Shown: positions 8,809 through 17,578, counted from the stretch's first letter. The stretch is DNA of 64,000 bases from Sphingobacterium corticibacter (GCF_003076635.1 NZ_QDKG01000001.1:434001-498000); one strand, 5' to 3'. Notes: generated from the letters alone by a model not told the origin. Numbers and translations: made by a program.

Positions 8809-9684
8809 CTACGGCTTCTTTTGCTGAATCTGTTTCACGATTCTTTCGATATCTGCCGGACGATCCTTGTATTCGCTTAGATCATACAAATCTACCTTCC
8901 TGAAATCTACCGGATGGCTTTCGCTTTGTAGATAGATGTAGCCTCCAGTAAGCGCTTTTCCATCTTGTTTTTGTTTTGCATCGTATGATAACACATTGTC
9001 GCCACCTATTTGAGGTTTCGAATACGATAAGACCACTTGATCTTCTAAAATATGCTGTATCAGTGAATCACCTAATACTAAAAAGTCGGCCGTTACCCAT
9101 TGGTCACCGTGGTAGGTTTTCGAAGTAGAGTTAATGCAGTGCGGTGTGAAAAGTTTTTGATCGATCACCACATTGGTGCCTGGTGTACACAAGTTAGAGG
9201 TAGTGCGTTCGGTTTGGCCATCGCCACCCAATAATTGGCCTTCGACAGAAATCGGGAAATCTTGATCTTTCAGCATCGTTTTTGGGTCTTGCCCGTGTAG
9301 CATAGCACCCGAATTTCGCCAAGCCCAGCTTTCTCCACCTTTGGTTTGCTCGTCTACAAAGCGGTATTCAATGCGTAGGTAATAATAACTAAAAGGCGTA
9401 TTGTAAGCGAGGTGTCCATATTGCTGATCAAACTCGTCGTAACCGCCGTCATATCGTACTTTCAAAAGCCCGTCTTCCACGCGGAAAGTGTTCGCATAAT
9501 TATCGCCAGATTCGTAATGGCGAATTTTAGCTGTCCAGTCATTCATGTCTTTTCCGTTGAAAAGATGAATCGCATTCGGGACAGAGTCTTGTTCCGCAGT
9601 TTTAGTGTTGGAGCTTCCTGATGTATTACAAGATAGTAAGGCAGCCATTCCAGCAGCGAGCATCGCGCCCATTTTAAGCTTCAT
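8809..9684 (-). CDS. DUF1080 (3-keto-disaccharide hydrolase-like) lipoprotein
   Basis: 291 residues. SPII signal with lipobox ALLSC, lipidated Cys19, then a short Ser/Thr-rich linker. One DUF1080 jelly-roll domain fills residues about 38-275, opening with the typical AIHLFNGKDMNDWTAKI and containing YYLRIEYRF and WAWRNSGAMLHGQDP. Members of the family act on, or bind, oxidised sugars (3-keto-glycosides) in the periplasm; activity here is inferred from the family. It starts 23 bases after the AraC-type regulator gene on the same strand, which suggests control by that regulator. Confidence 0.88.
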   Translation of the reverse strand: MKLKMGAMLAAGMAALLSCNTSGSSNTKTAEQDSVPNAIHLFNGKDMNDWTAKIRHYESGDNYANTFRVEDGLLKVRYDGGYDEFDQQYGHLAYNTPFSYYYLRIEYRFVDEQTKGGESWAWRNSGAMLHGQDPKTMLKDQDFPISVEGQLLGGDGQTERTTSNLCTPGTNVVIDQKLFTPHCINSTSKTYHGDQWVTADFLVLGDSLIQHILEDQVVLSYSKPQIGGDNVLSYDAKQKQDGKALTGGYIYLQSESHPVDFRKVDLYDLSEYKDRPADIERIVKQIQQKKP

Positions 9685-9707
9685 AATAGTAGTTTTATAT
9701 AAATAGA

Positions 9708-10520
9708 TTAAATAATAGATTCTTTGCTTTTCACATATTCACTAGGTCGCACGCCTACGATCTTGTAGAAAGTATTGCTAAAGGTAGGTAAACTGCTATA
9801 GCCCACACGTGATGCTACTTGCTGTACGCTCATCTTGTCATTTAGTAAATATTTTAACGCAGTCAGCATGCGTAATATAGTATAGTACTGGATAAAGGAC
9901 ATGCCCAGATCTTTTTGGAATAGCCGTGCTAAGGTGCGCTCGCTAAAGTGAAACATGTTGGCTAATTCCTTGAAGCTAACCAACTCAGCGATGTGCTCTT
10001 CCAAATAAGTGACCATCTCGCGTAGTTTTGTGTTTTTTGGATACGGTAATGATAGTGACAAGTTGGAGCTCGAAAGCTCTGGCAGCAGTAGTTTAAAAGA
10101 TTTTGCGATTGTATAATTTTTCGTGTCAGTCGGTAAGATGTTTCCATTCCAACGATTGGTATACATAATCAGCTCCATCAACAAATCATTGACAGGGTAG
10201 ATACCCACGTGAGTGAAAAAATCATCATCCGTATCGAATGTCGGGAAGTAAAGATTGCGCATAATCACTTCCGGGCTGCTTGGATGTATGCTGTGCTTGA
10301 TACCAGCTGGAATCCAGATATAATGCCTGGCAGGGAGGAAGTACGATTTTTCAGCTGTTTTCAAGAATACCATACCACCTTCTGTATACAGAAATTGTCC
10401 TTTTTGATGATCGTGTTCGCTGATAAATTCTTCTCCCATTACGGCGTGATGACAATAAATACTATCTGATTTGACATCTACTTCTGTCATATAGTACTTA
10501 TTTACATAGCTGTTTGTCAT
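9708..10520 (-). CDS. AraC-family transcriptional regulator
   Basis: 270 residues. An N-terminal cupin-like sensor domain (about 20-100, with HDHQKGQFLYTEGGMVFLKT and IPAGIKHSI) is followed by a C-terminal double helix-turn-helix (about 165-262). Recognition features include FKELANMFHFSERTLARLFQKDLGMSFIQY and VASRVGYSSLPTFSNTFYKIVG-RPSEY. The ATG at 10520 is chosen; a TTG 17 codons upstream has no support. It is upstream of and close to the DUF1080 gene and divergent from the CoA-transferase gene, so either or both may be targets. Ligand unknown. Confidence 0.9.
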   Translation of the reverse strand: MTNSYVNKYYMTEVDVKSDSIYCHHAVMGEEFISEHDHQKGQFLYTEGGMVFLKTAEKSYFLPARHYIWIPAGIKHSIHPSSPEVIMRNLYFPTFDTDDDFFTHVGIYPVNDLLMELIMYTNRWNGNILPTDTKNYTIAKSFKLLLPELSSSNLSLSLPYPKNTKLREMVTYLEEHIAELVSFKELANMFHFSERTLARLFQKDLGMSFIQYYTILRMLTALKYLLNDKMSVQQVASRVGYSSLPTFSNTFYKIVGVRPSEYVKSKESII

Positions 10521-10771
10521 ACGGTGGGTTTTGTTAGGCTTAAATATCCCGTTTTTAGTTGAATATATCAAATGAAGCTGTTGCGTGCATTATGTAAGCA
10601 GGTTCATGCTGTAGTATGGTATTCGATAAGGTCAAAGTGTTATCGTGAGATGTTAATCATGTGCTAGCCAATGCTAATTAGATACTAATTGTGTAAATTT
10701 ATATAGTCCCACACTGGTTTGCGAATCAGAAATTAGGGGATATTATAAACAGTATAATTTTTATAAAAACG

Positions 10772-12265
10772 ATGATAGAGCGCATAAGATTAGAAAGCCT
10801 TCGAGACAAAGTAATGAGTGCCGAATCTGCCGCAGAATTTATACAAGATGGCATGATCGTTGGCGCCAGTGGATTTACCAAAGCGGGTGATAGCAAAGCC
10901 GTGTTACCAGCATTAGCAGAGAAAGCCAAGCGAGAACCTTTTAAAATCACCTTAATCACCGGAGCGTCACTCGGGCATGATACCGATGGAAAATTGGCGG
11001 AGGCCGGTGTGCTGAGCAAACGAATGCCGTTTCAAGTAGATCGTACCTTGCGCAATAAAATCAATTCGGGCGAAGTACTGTTTATTGACCAGCATCTGAG
11101 TGAGAGTGCAGAGCTTTTGCATCAGCAACTGAGGCCAGATGTGGCTGTGATTGAAGTGGCTTATATTGATCGAGATGGCAGCATCGTGCCAACTACATCG
11201 GTGGGTAATTCGGTGGCTTTTGCCTCATTGGCTTCCAAAGTGATTTTAGAAATCAATACAGCAGTGCCGGAAAGTGTGTATGGTATCCATGATATTTATC
11301 AGGCAGAGAATTATCCGCATCGGAATGTAATCCCTATCGTAGCACCTTGGAACAAAATCGGTAGAAAAACCATTGCATTGGATCCGGCCAAAGTGGTGGG
11401 TATTGTATTTACGAACATCCAAGATAGTCCGGCAGACATTGCAGAACCTGATGAGAAAACATCAGCTATTGCTAAGCATATTCTAGAATTCTTTGAACAA
11501 GAAGTGCGCATTGGTAATTTAACCGATCGATTATTACCAATCCAAGCCGGTATCGGTAAGGTTGCAAATGCGGTGCTGATGGGTTTTAAGGATAGCAACT
11601 TTTACGATTTAACCATGTTCTCTGAGGTATTGCAAGACAGTACTTTCGACCTGATCGATAGCGGTACACTAAGCTTTGCGTCTGCTTCTTCGGTAACAGT
11701 GTCCAAAGCATGCTATGATCGCGTTTTTGGCAATTTGCAGCGCTACCGTGATAAATTTGTTTTGAGGCCGCAGAATATTTCCAACACACCAGGTCTGATT
11801 CGTCGCTTAGGTGTAATCGCTATTAATACGGCGATCGAATTTGATATTTATGGCAACGTAAACTCTACGCATCTGGGCGGTACGAAGATTATGAATGGTA
11901 TCGGCGGATCCGGAGATTTTGCACGGAATGCTTATCTCAGTATTTTCGTTACGCAGGCCGCTGCCAAAGGTAATTTGATTTCGCATGTGCTGCCGATGGT
12001 GTCACACACCGACCATACGGAACACGATGTAGATATCTTGGTGACTGACGTAGGATTGGCCGATTTAAGAGGCTTAGCGCCGAGAGAACGTGCGCAGAAA
12101 ATCATCGATCACTGTGCGCATCCAGATTATCGCCCAGAATTGCAATCTTATTTTGATCGCGCTTGTGAGCGCGGAGGACATACGCCGCACTTGTTAGAAG
12201 AGGCCTTTAGCTGGCATTTGCGCTTTCAGCAATCTGGAAGCATGAAGAAGAAGGAAGTTGAATAA
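10772..12265 (+). CDS. Succinyl-CoA:acetate CoA-transferase / acetyl-CoA hydrolase family
   Basis: Transfers CoA between acyl donors and acetate, or hydrolyses acetyl-CoA; in the AarC subgroup the donor is succinyl-CoA. 497 residues, normal for the class I family. The oxyanion-loop motif is GIGKVANAVL (about 260-269). Glu285 in MFSEVLQDS sits at the expected catalytic glutamate. GGSGDFARNAYLS and SHTDHTEHDVDILVTDVGLADLRG are the typical C-terminal signatures. Divergent from the AraC gene over a 250-base intergenic region in which I see no good -7/-33 pair. Which acyl donor it uses is not certain. Confidence 0.9.
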   Translation: MIERIRLESLRDKVMSAESAAEFIQDGMIVGASGFTKAGDSKAVLPALAEKAKREPFKITLITGASLGHDTDGKLAEAGVLSKRMPFQVDRTLRNKINSGEVLFIDQHLSESAELLHQQLRPDVAVIEVAYIDRDGSIVPTTSVGNSVAFASLASKVILEINTAVPESVYGIHDIYQAENYPHRNVIPIVAPWNKIGRKTIALDPAKVVGIVFTNIQDSPADIAEPDEKTSAIAKHILEFFEQEVRIGNLTDRLLPIQAGIGKVANAVLMGFKDSNFYDLTMFSEVLQDSTFDLIDSGTLSFASASSVTVSKACYDRVFGNLQRYRDKFVLRPQNISNTPGLIRRLGVIAINTAIEFDIYGNVNSTHLGGTKIMNGIGGSGDFARNAYLSIFVTQAAAKGNLISHVLPMVSHTDHTEHDVDILVTDVGLADLRGLAPRERAQKIIDHCAHPDYRPELQSYFDRACERGGHTPHLLEEAFSWHLRFQQSGSMKKKEVE

Positions 12266-12272
12266 ATAAAAA

Positions 12273-12301
12273 ATGGCTGCTGAGTATCATTCAGCAGCCA
12301 T
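12273..12301. terminator. Bidirectional terminator after the CoA-transferase gene
   Basis: Perfect 11-bp stem ATGGCTGCTGA / TCAGCAGCCAT with a 7-base loop, with an A run before and a T-rich tract after. It lies between convergent genes. Confidence 0.85.
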
Positions 12302-12322
12302 ATTAATTTTGTTGTATTCGAA

Positions 12323-12904
12323 TTAACGAGCGCGGCCTGGCAAATAGATTTGAAAACCAACAGAAACGCCTAATCCACTAGCGCCACCGCTAGAGTTCAA
12401 ATTTGCTTTGCTGTAATTGTAACCTAAAGTAGTTTCTAATGCCACGTTTCTAGTAATGAAGTGTGCATAACCACCAGCAATACCTGCTTCGAAAGAAGCG
12501 CCATCTCCACGTGATGATCCACCGATACCTACGTTACCGTGTCCGAAGAAACGGCCTGTAGAGCTAGATCCTTCTGGAAAATAATAACGTACGAATGGAG
12601 CGATACCATAGTTCCATACATTGTCTTCACCACTGATAGCATCAAGGCCTAAAGCTGCTTGTGCACCAATAGCAATACCATCAGAAATGAAATAACCAGC
12701 ACGAGGATTTACTTGGATGTTGAAGTTTTTACCTTCAAAGCTATATCCAAGGCTTCCTACCGATCCACCTACCATCCAGTTTCCTTGTTGGATTGGCGCC
12801 ATGCCCACGTTTTCAGAAGTCTGAGGAACAGTTTCAATACGCTGCGCGTAAGAGCCGAATGCTAAAGCGACAGCAAATAATCCAGATAATAAAACTTTTT
12901 TCAT
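12323..12904 (-). CDS. Small outer-membrane beta-barrel protein
   Basis: 193 residues. A signal peptide (MKKVLLSGLFAVALAFGSYA) precedes an approximately eight-stranded barrel rich in Gly and aromatic residues, ending FQIYLPGRAR. Repeated patterns such as MVGGSVGSLGYSFEG, PRAGYFISDGIAIGAQAAL and NVALETTLGYNYSKA are typical of OmpA/OmpW-like barrels in Bacteroidota. Function unknown. The ATG at 12904 is chosen; the TTG three codons upstream falls inside a minus-strand TAAATTTG element (12911-12918), which if used would give a very short leader. Confidence 0.8.
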   Translation of the reverse strand: MKKVLLSGLFAVALAFGSYAQRIETVPQTSENVGMAPIQQGNWMVGGSVGSLGYSFEGKNFNIQVNPRAGYFISDGIAIGAQAALGLDAISGEDNVWNYGIAPFVRYYFPEGSSSTGRFFGHGNVGIGGSSRGDGASFEAGIAGGYAHFITRNVALETTLGYNYSKANLNSSGGASGLGVSVGFQIYLPGRAR

Positions 12905-13035
12905 AATATACAAATTTAGTTACGATTCACAAGTATGCAACTATTATGCCATACTACTTATCTAATCTTTCTGACGAGAATAAATAATCTCTTACCGAAA
13001 TAGAATGATAGGTATTTACCGAAAATTTGAAGGTG

Positions 13036-13548
13036 TTATACGTCGTGTTTTAATCTTTCCGTTAATTCCGCTATCGGGGTGTTTATTTGGTCTATTATGA
13101 TCTGTGCTTTTTCGTAAAATGGGCTTCGATCAGCCAATTTTTCGGTGATGAAATCTAGTAACTCTTCACCTGTGAAACCTTTAAGTGCGGGTCTTTTATT
13201 TACATCAGAGGCATTTAGACGCATCCATAAGGACTTCGGCGTATGTTCGAAATATACCGCCGTGCCGTGTTGTGTAATCCAATCCATATTATCAAAATAG
13301 CAAGGAGTACCACCACCTGTAGAGATCACCGCATTAGGCATATTAGTTGCCTTTAAAACGCTGCTTTCTATTTTTCTAAACTCAGCTTCTCCGTGTAGAG
13401 AAAAAAAATCTGGAATTGTCATCCCAACACGTTGAACAAGTACTTCGTCAAGATCTATGAAAGGTCGGTCAAGTGCTTTCGCTAATTTCTTGCCCCAAGT
13501 CGTTTTGCCACTTCCCATGAACCCTACGATGAAAATTGGTTTTGACAT
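13036..13548 (-). CDS. aroK: Shikimate kinase
   Basis: Phosphorylates shikimate with ATP, the fifth step of chorismate synthesis. 170 residues. Walker A is GFMGSGKT (9-16). The shikimate-binding DxD-like segment is in FIDLDE (about 31-36), the conserved Arg in EFRKIES (about 58), the GGG loop in STGGGTPCY, and the lid Arg in NKRPALKG. It lies 2-3 bases after the BT_3928-type gene on the same strand and is probably co-transcribed with it and the DUF1599 gene. Confidence 0.95.
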   Translation of the reverse strand: MSKPIFIVGFMGSGKTTWGKKLAKALDRPFIDLDEVLVQRVGMTIPDFFSLHGEAEFRKIESSVLKATNMPNAVISTGGGTPCYFDNMDWITQHGTAVYFEHTPKSLWMRLNASDVNKRPALKGFTGEELLDFITEKLADRSPFYEKAQIIIDQINTPIAELTERLKHDV

Positions 13549-13550
13549 GC

Positions 13551-14777
13551 TTAATCAGCTAAAGGAGTAAATTGTTTGTTGATAAATTTGTTTTCTAATT
13601 CTTCCTTGCTAGGGAAAGTATGTTTAGACCACTTCTTGATTACGGTGCCATTTTGCAGCAGCATCACACCCGGATTTGATCGTACCATGCTTTTCAAAGG
13701 CACTAAATCTGCGTTGAACGTTTCTAGTACTAAATTTAACTGGTCGTTTACATAATCTACATTTTGCGGCGAGCTGGCAGTTAGTAGTACCGCGCGGATT
13801 GGATAATCCTCAGAGATTTCTCTTATGGTGGTATTAATTCGATCTAAGGCCAGTAGGTCTACCGAAGATAGTTTAGTAACATCGGTGCTTACGACAATAA
13901 AATTAAAATAGGGGTTCGTTAGAATCTCTTGTGTCACATCATTGCCTTCACTATCGCTAATGATTAAATCGGCGATAGCCGGTTCAAATCCCTTTTTGAT
14001 CAAGGTCGATTTTGGATCTCCAACGATTTCCCAATTCTCATCTTCCCAGATCTTTTCGCTCATGTACACCTTATCGTTTACGGTTTTAGATTCGCCAGTT
14101 GTTTTGTTTTTCAAAGTGTATATATGCTCATAAACATCAGGTTCAGCATTGTCGGGAATCACCATTTGCTGCGGTAGATTGTTGCCCTCCCGATACGGCA
14201 AGAAGTCGATTATGGGCAAGAAGTTCATGGTATAAATCCCCGCGCCAAAAGATAGCATAATGATCAGTATGGTGAGCAAATTGTTGCTAAATCTACTTTT
14301 TATTAATGGTTTGATCTGATGCCGAAATCGGACGATGATCAGAATCAATCCTAGCAATACTAGATCTTTGATAAAGGACTGCCAAGGTGTAAGTGGGATG
14401 GCATCGCCAAAACAACCACATGAACTCACGACCTCGAAAAATGCGGAATAAAAGGTGAGGAAAGTGAAGAAGATCGTCAACAACAGTAATCCCCAGCTCA
14501 CTTTATTGCGTGCTAAGCCTAGTAATAATAAGGCACCCAATATGATTTCAAAACCACAAATAACAACCGCAATCCAAGTGCTATATTCATCCAAAAACGA
14601 TAAGTTAAATACCTTGAAATATTCCTCCAGTTTATAACCAAAACCTTTTGGATCGTTGGCTTTTATGAGTCCAGAAAAGATGAAAAGGCATCCTACGAGA
14701 ATGCGAGATGCGATTAATGCGATATTTGGACGCTTCTTTTGCGGTTTTGTCGTGGTGTACGTGGAAGTGGTGTTCAT
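13551..14777 (-). CDS. BT_3928-type DoxX/MauE-like membrane protein
   Basis: 408 residues. Residues about 20-150 form a four-helix DoxX/MauE-like membrane module (ILVGCLFIFSGLIKANDP, GFEIILGALLLLGLA, FFTFLTFYSAFFEV, LVLLGLILIIVRF) that carries the phrase SSCGCFGDAIP. A fifth helix is near 170-190. The C-terminal half (about 230-400) is soluble, with a thioredoxin-like end (SNPGVMLLQNGTVIKKWSKHTFPS). Related proteins with the CGCFG motif supply reductant or handle thiols, so a redox role is a reasonable inference. The ATG at 14777 leaves 2 bases after the DUF1599 stop; a GTG two codons earlier overlaps it. Confidence 0.8.
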   Translation of the reverse strand: MNTTSTYTTTKPQKKRPNIALIASRILVGCLFIFSGLIKANDPKGFGYKLEEYFKVFNLSFLDEYSTWIAVVICGFEIILGALLLLGLARNKVSWGLLLLTIFFTFLTFYSAFFEVVSSCGCFGDAIPLTPWQSFIKDLVLLGLILIIVRFRHQIKPLIKSRFSNNLLTILIIMLSFGAGIYTMNFLPIIDFLPYREGNNLPQQMVIPDNAEPDVYEHIYTLKNKTTGESKTVNDKVYMSEKIWEDENWEIVGDPKSTLIKKGFEPAIADLIISDSEGNDVTQEILTNPYFNFIVVSTDVTKLSSVDLLALDRINTTIREISEDYPIRAVLLTASSPQNVDYVNDQLNLVLETFNADLVPLKSMVRSNPGVMLLQNGTVIKKWSKHTFPSKEELENKFINKQFTPLAD

Positions 14778-14779
14778 GA

Positions 14780-15328
14780 TCACAGGGGTTTAGCAGATAA
14801 TCCTAATTTAATTAAAGCGAATACAGCGTAGTTAAGCATATCTTGATAATTGGCTTGCAGACCTTCCGAGACCAAAGTTTGTCCGTTGTTATCTTCAATT
14901 TGCTTGACACGATGTAGTTTCGTGAGGATCAAGTCGGTCAAGGATGAGATGCGCATATCGCGCCATGCTTCGCCGTAATCGTGGTTTTTGGCCAACATGA
15001 GTTCTCGCGTTTCTCGAATTTTTTCGTCATAACGATTTTCTGTTTCTTTGGTTTCGAGATCCAGATTACCATCGATACCAAGATCCAGCTGAATCATAGC
15101 AATCACGCAATAATTTACAATACCGATGTATTCATCTATCACACCTTCGCCCACTTTTGAAACTTTTTTTTCTTCTAGCGTCCGAATACGTTGCGCTTTG
15201 ATAAAAATCTGATCGGTAATAGAGGTGGGGCGCATGACTCGCCACGAGGTGCCATAGTCAATTGTTTTTTTAATAAATAAGGTGCGGCAATGATCTATTA
15301 TCTGATTGTATTCGGTGCTTGTATCCAT
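14780..15328 (-). CDS. DUF1599 (nucleotide-modification-associated domain 1) protein, two internal repeats
   Basis: 182 residues, all-helical, cytoplasmic. The protein is two copies of one unit. DYGTSWRVMR (24-33) matches DYGEAWRDMR (117-126), and DEYIGIVNYCVIAMIQL (65-81) matches ANYQDMLNYAVFALIKL (159-175), an offset of about 93 residues. DUF1599 was linked by comparative genomics to nucleotide or DNA modification, but no biochemical function is established. It heads a minus-strand cluster with the BT_3928 protein and shikimate kinase; the first two often occur together in Bacteroidota, from memory of the phylum. Confidence 0.82.
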   Translation of the reverse strand: MDTSTEYNQIIDHCRTLFIKKTIDYGTSWRVMRPTSITDQIFIKAQRIRTLEEKKVSKVGEGVIDEYIGIVNYCVIAMIQLDLGIDGNLDLETKETENRYDEKIRETRELMLAKNHDYGEAWRDMRISSLTDLILTKLHRVKQIEDNNGQTLVSEGLQANYQDMLNYAVFALIKLGLSAKPL

Positions 15329-15529
15329 ATAATATATTCGCTATTGATGTAGCGTCTTACAAAAGTAGGAAACAATATACAAATTGTATTTATTCTCGCG
15401 AAATGGATTTTACTTTGAACGGTAACGCGACGGTGCGCTTAGGGAGTAATCTTCTAGAAATAATTATCTTCGTATATAGCAGTGGTACTTTTTCTCTATT
15501 GTTATTTTTAAAAGGATTTTGCGCTTGCA

Positions 15530-15537
15530 TAGATTTG
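15530..15537 (+). promoter_or_regulatory. Possible -7 element of the HipA-like kinase gene
   Basis: TAGATTTG matches TAnnTTTG, 24 bases before the ATG at 15562. No -33 element at the expected distance. Confidence 0.4.
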
Positions 15538-15561
15538 TTACAGAAATACGAACTTTAACCC

Positions 15562-16359
15562 ATGAATATACAAAAGCCGGAGATCCGTGAAGTAGAAATC
15601 ATCCGCTATGTGATGCCATTTCGGGAAGGTGGATCGCTACCTGCCTTGGTTGATGCAGACGATGATTTTAGTTACGTTATTAAATTTCGAGGAGCTGGAC
15701 AAGGTAAGCGCGTGTTGGTGGCCGAACTTATTGTCGGCGAGATGGCACGCTGGCTCGGATTACGGATGCCCGAAATGGTGTTCGCAGATTTGCATGAAGC
15801 TTTCGGCCGAACCGAGCCTGACGAAGAAATTCAGGATCTTTTAAAATTTAGCGTTGGCAAAAACTTAGGCGTTCATTATCTGAATGGTGCCATCACATTT
15901 GATCCTAACGTGGAGCAAATCTCGGAAGAGGAAGCTTCGAAAATTGTGTGGCTTGATGCATTGACTATGAATGTCGATCGAACAGTGCGTAATACCAATA
16001 TGCTGATTTGGAACCATGAGCTTTGGCTGATAGACCACGGTGCTTCCTTGTATTTTCACCATAATTGGGAGCATTGGGAAGAGCAAGTAACCAAACCGTT
16101 CGTGCAAATTAAAGATCATGTGTTGCTTCATAAAGCAACTCAAGTGCGTGCGGTGGATCAGCAATTCCGCCATCTTTTTACAGAAGATAATCTGTGGAAA
16201 ATAGTATCTGCCGTGCCGGATGAGTGGTTGGAGGAAGTCGGACGGACAGAAACGGCAGATGAGGCAAGGCAAGTGTATGTGACCTTCTTAGCGCAACGTG
16301 TGCAGCACTCGGATATATTTATAGATCAAATCGAAAAAGCGCGTGAAGGTAGAATATGA
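15562..16359 (+). CDS. HipA-like kinase-fold protein
   Basis: 265 residues with a compact HipA-type kinase fold, without the N-terminal subdomain of true HipA. Likely ATP-binding Lys41 (FSYVIKFRG) and catalytic loop Asp139 (MNVDRTVRNTNMLIW, with Asn144 and Asn146). The metal-binding Asp158 is in WLIDHGASL, DHG in place of DFG. All needed residues are visible, so the kinase is probably active. No HipB-like repressor precedes it. Instead it overlaps the following DUF3037 gene by 17 bases, a pairing seen in many bacteria and probably a functional unit. Substrate and role are unknown; relation to HipA toxins is by fold only. Confidence 0.82.
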   Translation: MNIQKPEIREVEIIRYVMPFREGGSLPALVDADDDFSYVIKFRGAGQGKRVLVAELIVGEMARWLGLRMPEMVFADLHEAFGRTEPDEEIQDLLKFSVGKNLGVHYLNGAITFDPNVEQISEEEASKIVWLDALTMNVDRTVRNTNMLIWNHELWLIDHGASLYFHHNWEHWEEQVTKPFVQIKDHVLLHKATQVRAVDQQFRHLFTEDNLWKIVSAVPDEWLEEVGRTETADEARQVYVTFLAQRVQHSDIFIDQIEKAREGRI

Positions 16360-16720
16360 GTACTCCGTAATTCGTTATGTACCGAGGGTAGAGCGCGAAG
16401 AATTTATCAATGTAGGCGTATTACTCTATTGCAAACGGAAACGATATGCTGCACTACGATGGTTGGTAGATGAGGATAGATGTAAATGCCTTTTCGCAAA
16501 TGCTGATTTGATACTCTTAAAAGCTCACCTATCTTCGTTAGAAAAGATTTGCGCAGGTAAAGCTGATGCCGGACAATTAGCGAAACTGGAGCAGGCCGAG
16601 CGTGTTCGCTGGATCACGGCCAATCGCAGTACGTGGATTCAGTGTGCGCCAGTCCACACGGGGTTGTGTACAGATCCAGAATATACATTACAAGAATTAT
16701 TTAATCGATTAATCCTATAA
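16343..16720 (+). CDS. DUF3037 protein, partner of the HipA-like kinase
   Basis: 125 residues with the DUF3037 opening EYSVIRYVPRVEREEFINVGVLLYC, which is nearly diagnostic. It starts at GTG and overlaps the kinase gene by 17 bases, which implies translational coupling; no ATG in frame fits the conserved start. No catalytic motif, signal peptide or membrane segment is seen. The overlap and the recurrent pairing suggest that it binds, is modified by, or restrains the kinase. This is inference; no function is established for the family. Confidence 0.85.
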   Translation: MKVEYEYSVIRYVPRVEREEFINVGVLLYCKRKRYAALRWLVDEDRCKCLFANADLILLKAHLSSLEKICAGKADAGQLAKLEQAERVRWITANRSTWIQCAPVHTGLCTDPEYTLQELFNRLIL

Positions 16721-16738
16721 GCATAATAGATTAAAAAG

Positions 16739-16746
16739 TATATTTG
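16739..16746 (+). promoter_or_regulatory. -7 element of cysE-cysM
   Basis: TATATTTG matches TAnnTTTG, 19 bases upstream of the cysE ATG and 18 bases after the DUF3037 stop, so the cysteine pair probably has its own promoter. Confidence 0.5.
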
Positions 16747-16765
16747 TGTAGTTAATAAATAGCCA

Positions 16766-17578
16766 ATGGAAGAGGAATTTTATCAGCACTTGTTTAAAAA
16801 ACAGCAAGAAGCGCAGAATATGCCAAGCAATGTGCGGATATGGGAATGGGCGCGAGATGTGTTTCGATTGCTATTTCCCGAGCGAAATCCAAAAAAGATG
16901 CATTCTGTGGATGTGCTTAAAGCGCACTTCAAGCAGTTAGAAAATGAGTTTTACGACATCTTACAAGGAAGTAAAGAATGCGGAAATTGTGATCATCAGA
17001 ATATCGTCTCTAAATTCTTTCAGGGATTACCCGATTTGTATGATCTCATGCTCACAGATGCTCGAGCTATTTTGGATGGCGACCCAGCAGCGCAAAGTTT
17101 ACATGAAGTCGTGCGTACCTATCCTGGCTTCTTAGCGATGTGCATGTATCGCATGGCGCATCAATTGTGGTTGCACGATTTGCCTTTGATTCCTCGAATA
17201 TTGACCGAATATGCACATGAACGTACTGGAATTGATATTCATCCTGGCGCTACTATCGGTGAGTATTTGCATATTGATCACGGTACAGGAGTGGTCATCG
17301 GCGAGACGACTATCATTGGTAATCACGTTAAATTGTATCAAGGAGTAACCTTAGGAGCACTAAGTGTGGAGAAAGTTCTTGCAGGCAAGCAACGGCATCC
17401 GATAATCGAAGATTACGTGATCATCTATGCGGGCGCTACCATTTTGGGTGGAGATACTCGGATCGGGCATCATTCCGTCGTTGGCGGAAATGTTTGGCTT
17501 ACAAGTAGTATCGAACCATACACCACGGTGTATCATCAACCGAATACCAAATTTTTTGATTCTAAACCAACCGTATAA
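16766..17578 (+). CDS. cysE: Serine O-acetyltransferase
   Basis: Makes O-acetylserine from serine and acetyl-CoA, the first step of cysteine synthesis. 270 residues. An N-terminal helical domain (about 1-140) precedes a left-handed beta-helix built from hexapeptide repeats (about 150-255). Active-site histidines are visible in GIDIHPGATIGEYLHIDHGTG, followed by VVIGETTIIGNHVKLYQGVTLGA. The C-terminal tail ends NTKFFDSKPTV and lacks an obvious terminal Ile of the type that docks into CysK. The stop overlaps the cysM start (TAATG), so the two genes are translationally coupled. Confidence 0.95.
   Translation: MEEEFYQHLFKKQQEAQNMPSNVRIWEWARDVFRLLFPERNPKKMHSVDVLKAHFKQLENEFYDILQGSKECGNCDHQNIVSKFFQGLPDLYDLMLTDARAILDGDPAAQSLHEVVRTYPGFLAMCMYRMAHQLWLHDLPLIPRILTEYAHERTGIDIHPGATIGEYLHIDHGTGVVIGETTIIGNHVKLYQGVTLGALSVEKVLAGKQRHPIIEDYVIIYAGATILGGDTRIGHHSVVGGNVWLTSSIEPYTTVYHQPNTKFFDSKPTV

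Noticed and set aside
15319-15558. 79-residue plus-strand ORF before the HipA-like kinase
   Set aside because: It starts at TTG inside the DUF1599 gene on the other strand, crosses the kinase promoter and shows no coding signal.
15562-16359. Classical HipBA toxin-antitoxin locus
   Set aside because: No HTH repressor gene precedes the kinase and the partner is a DUF3037 protein, so the label HipBA would mislead.
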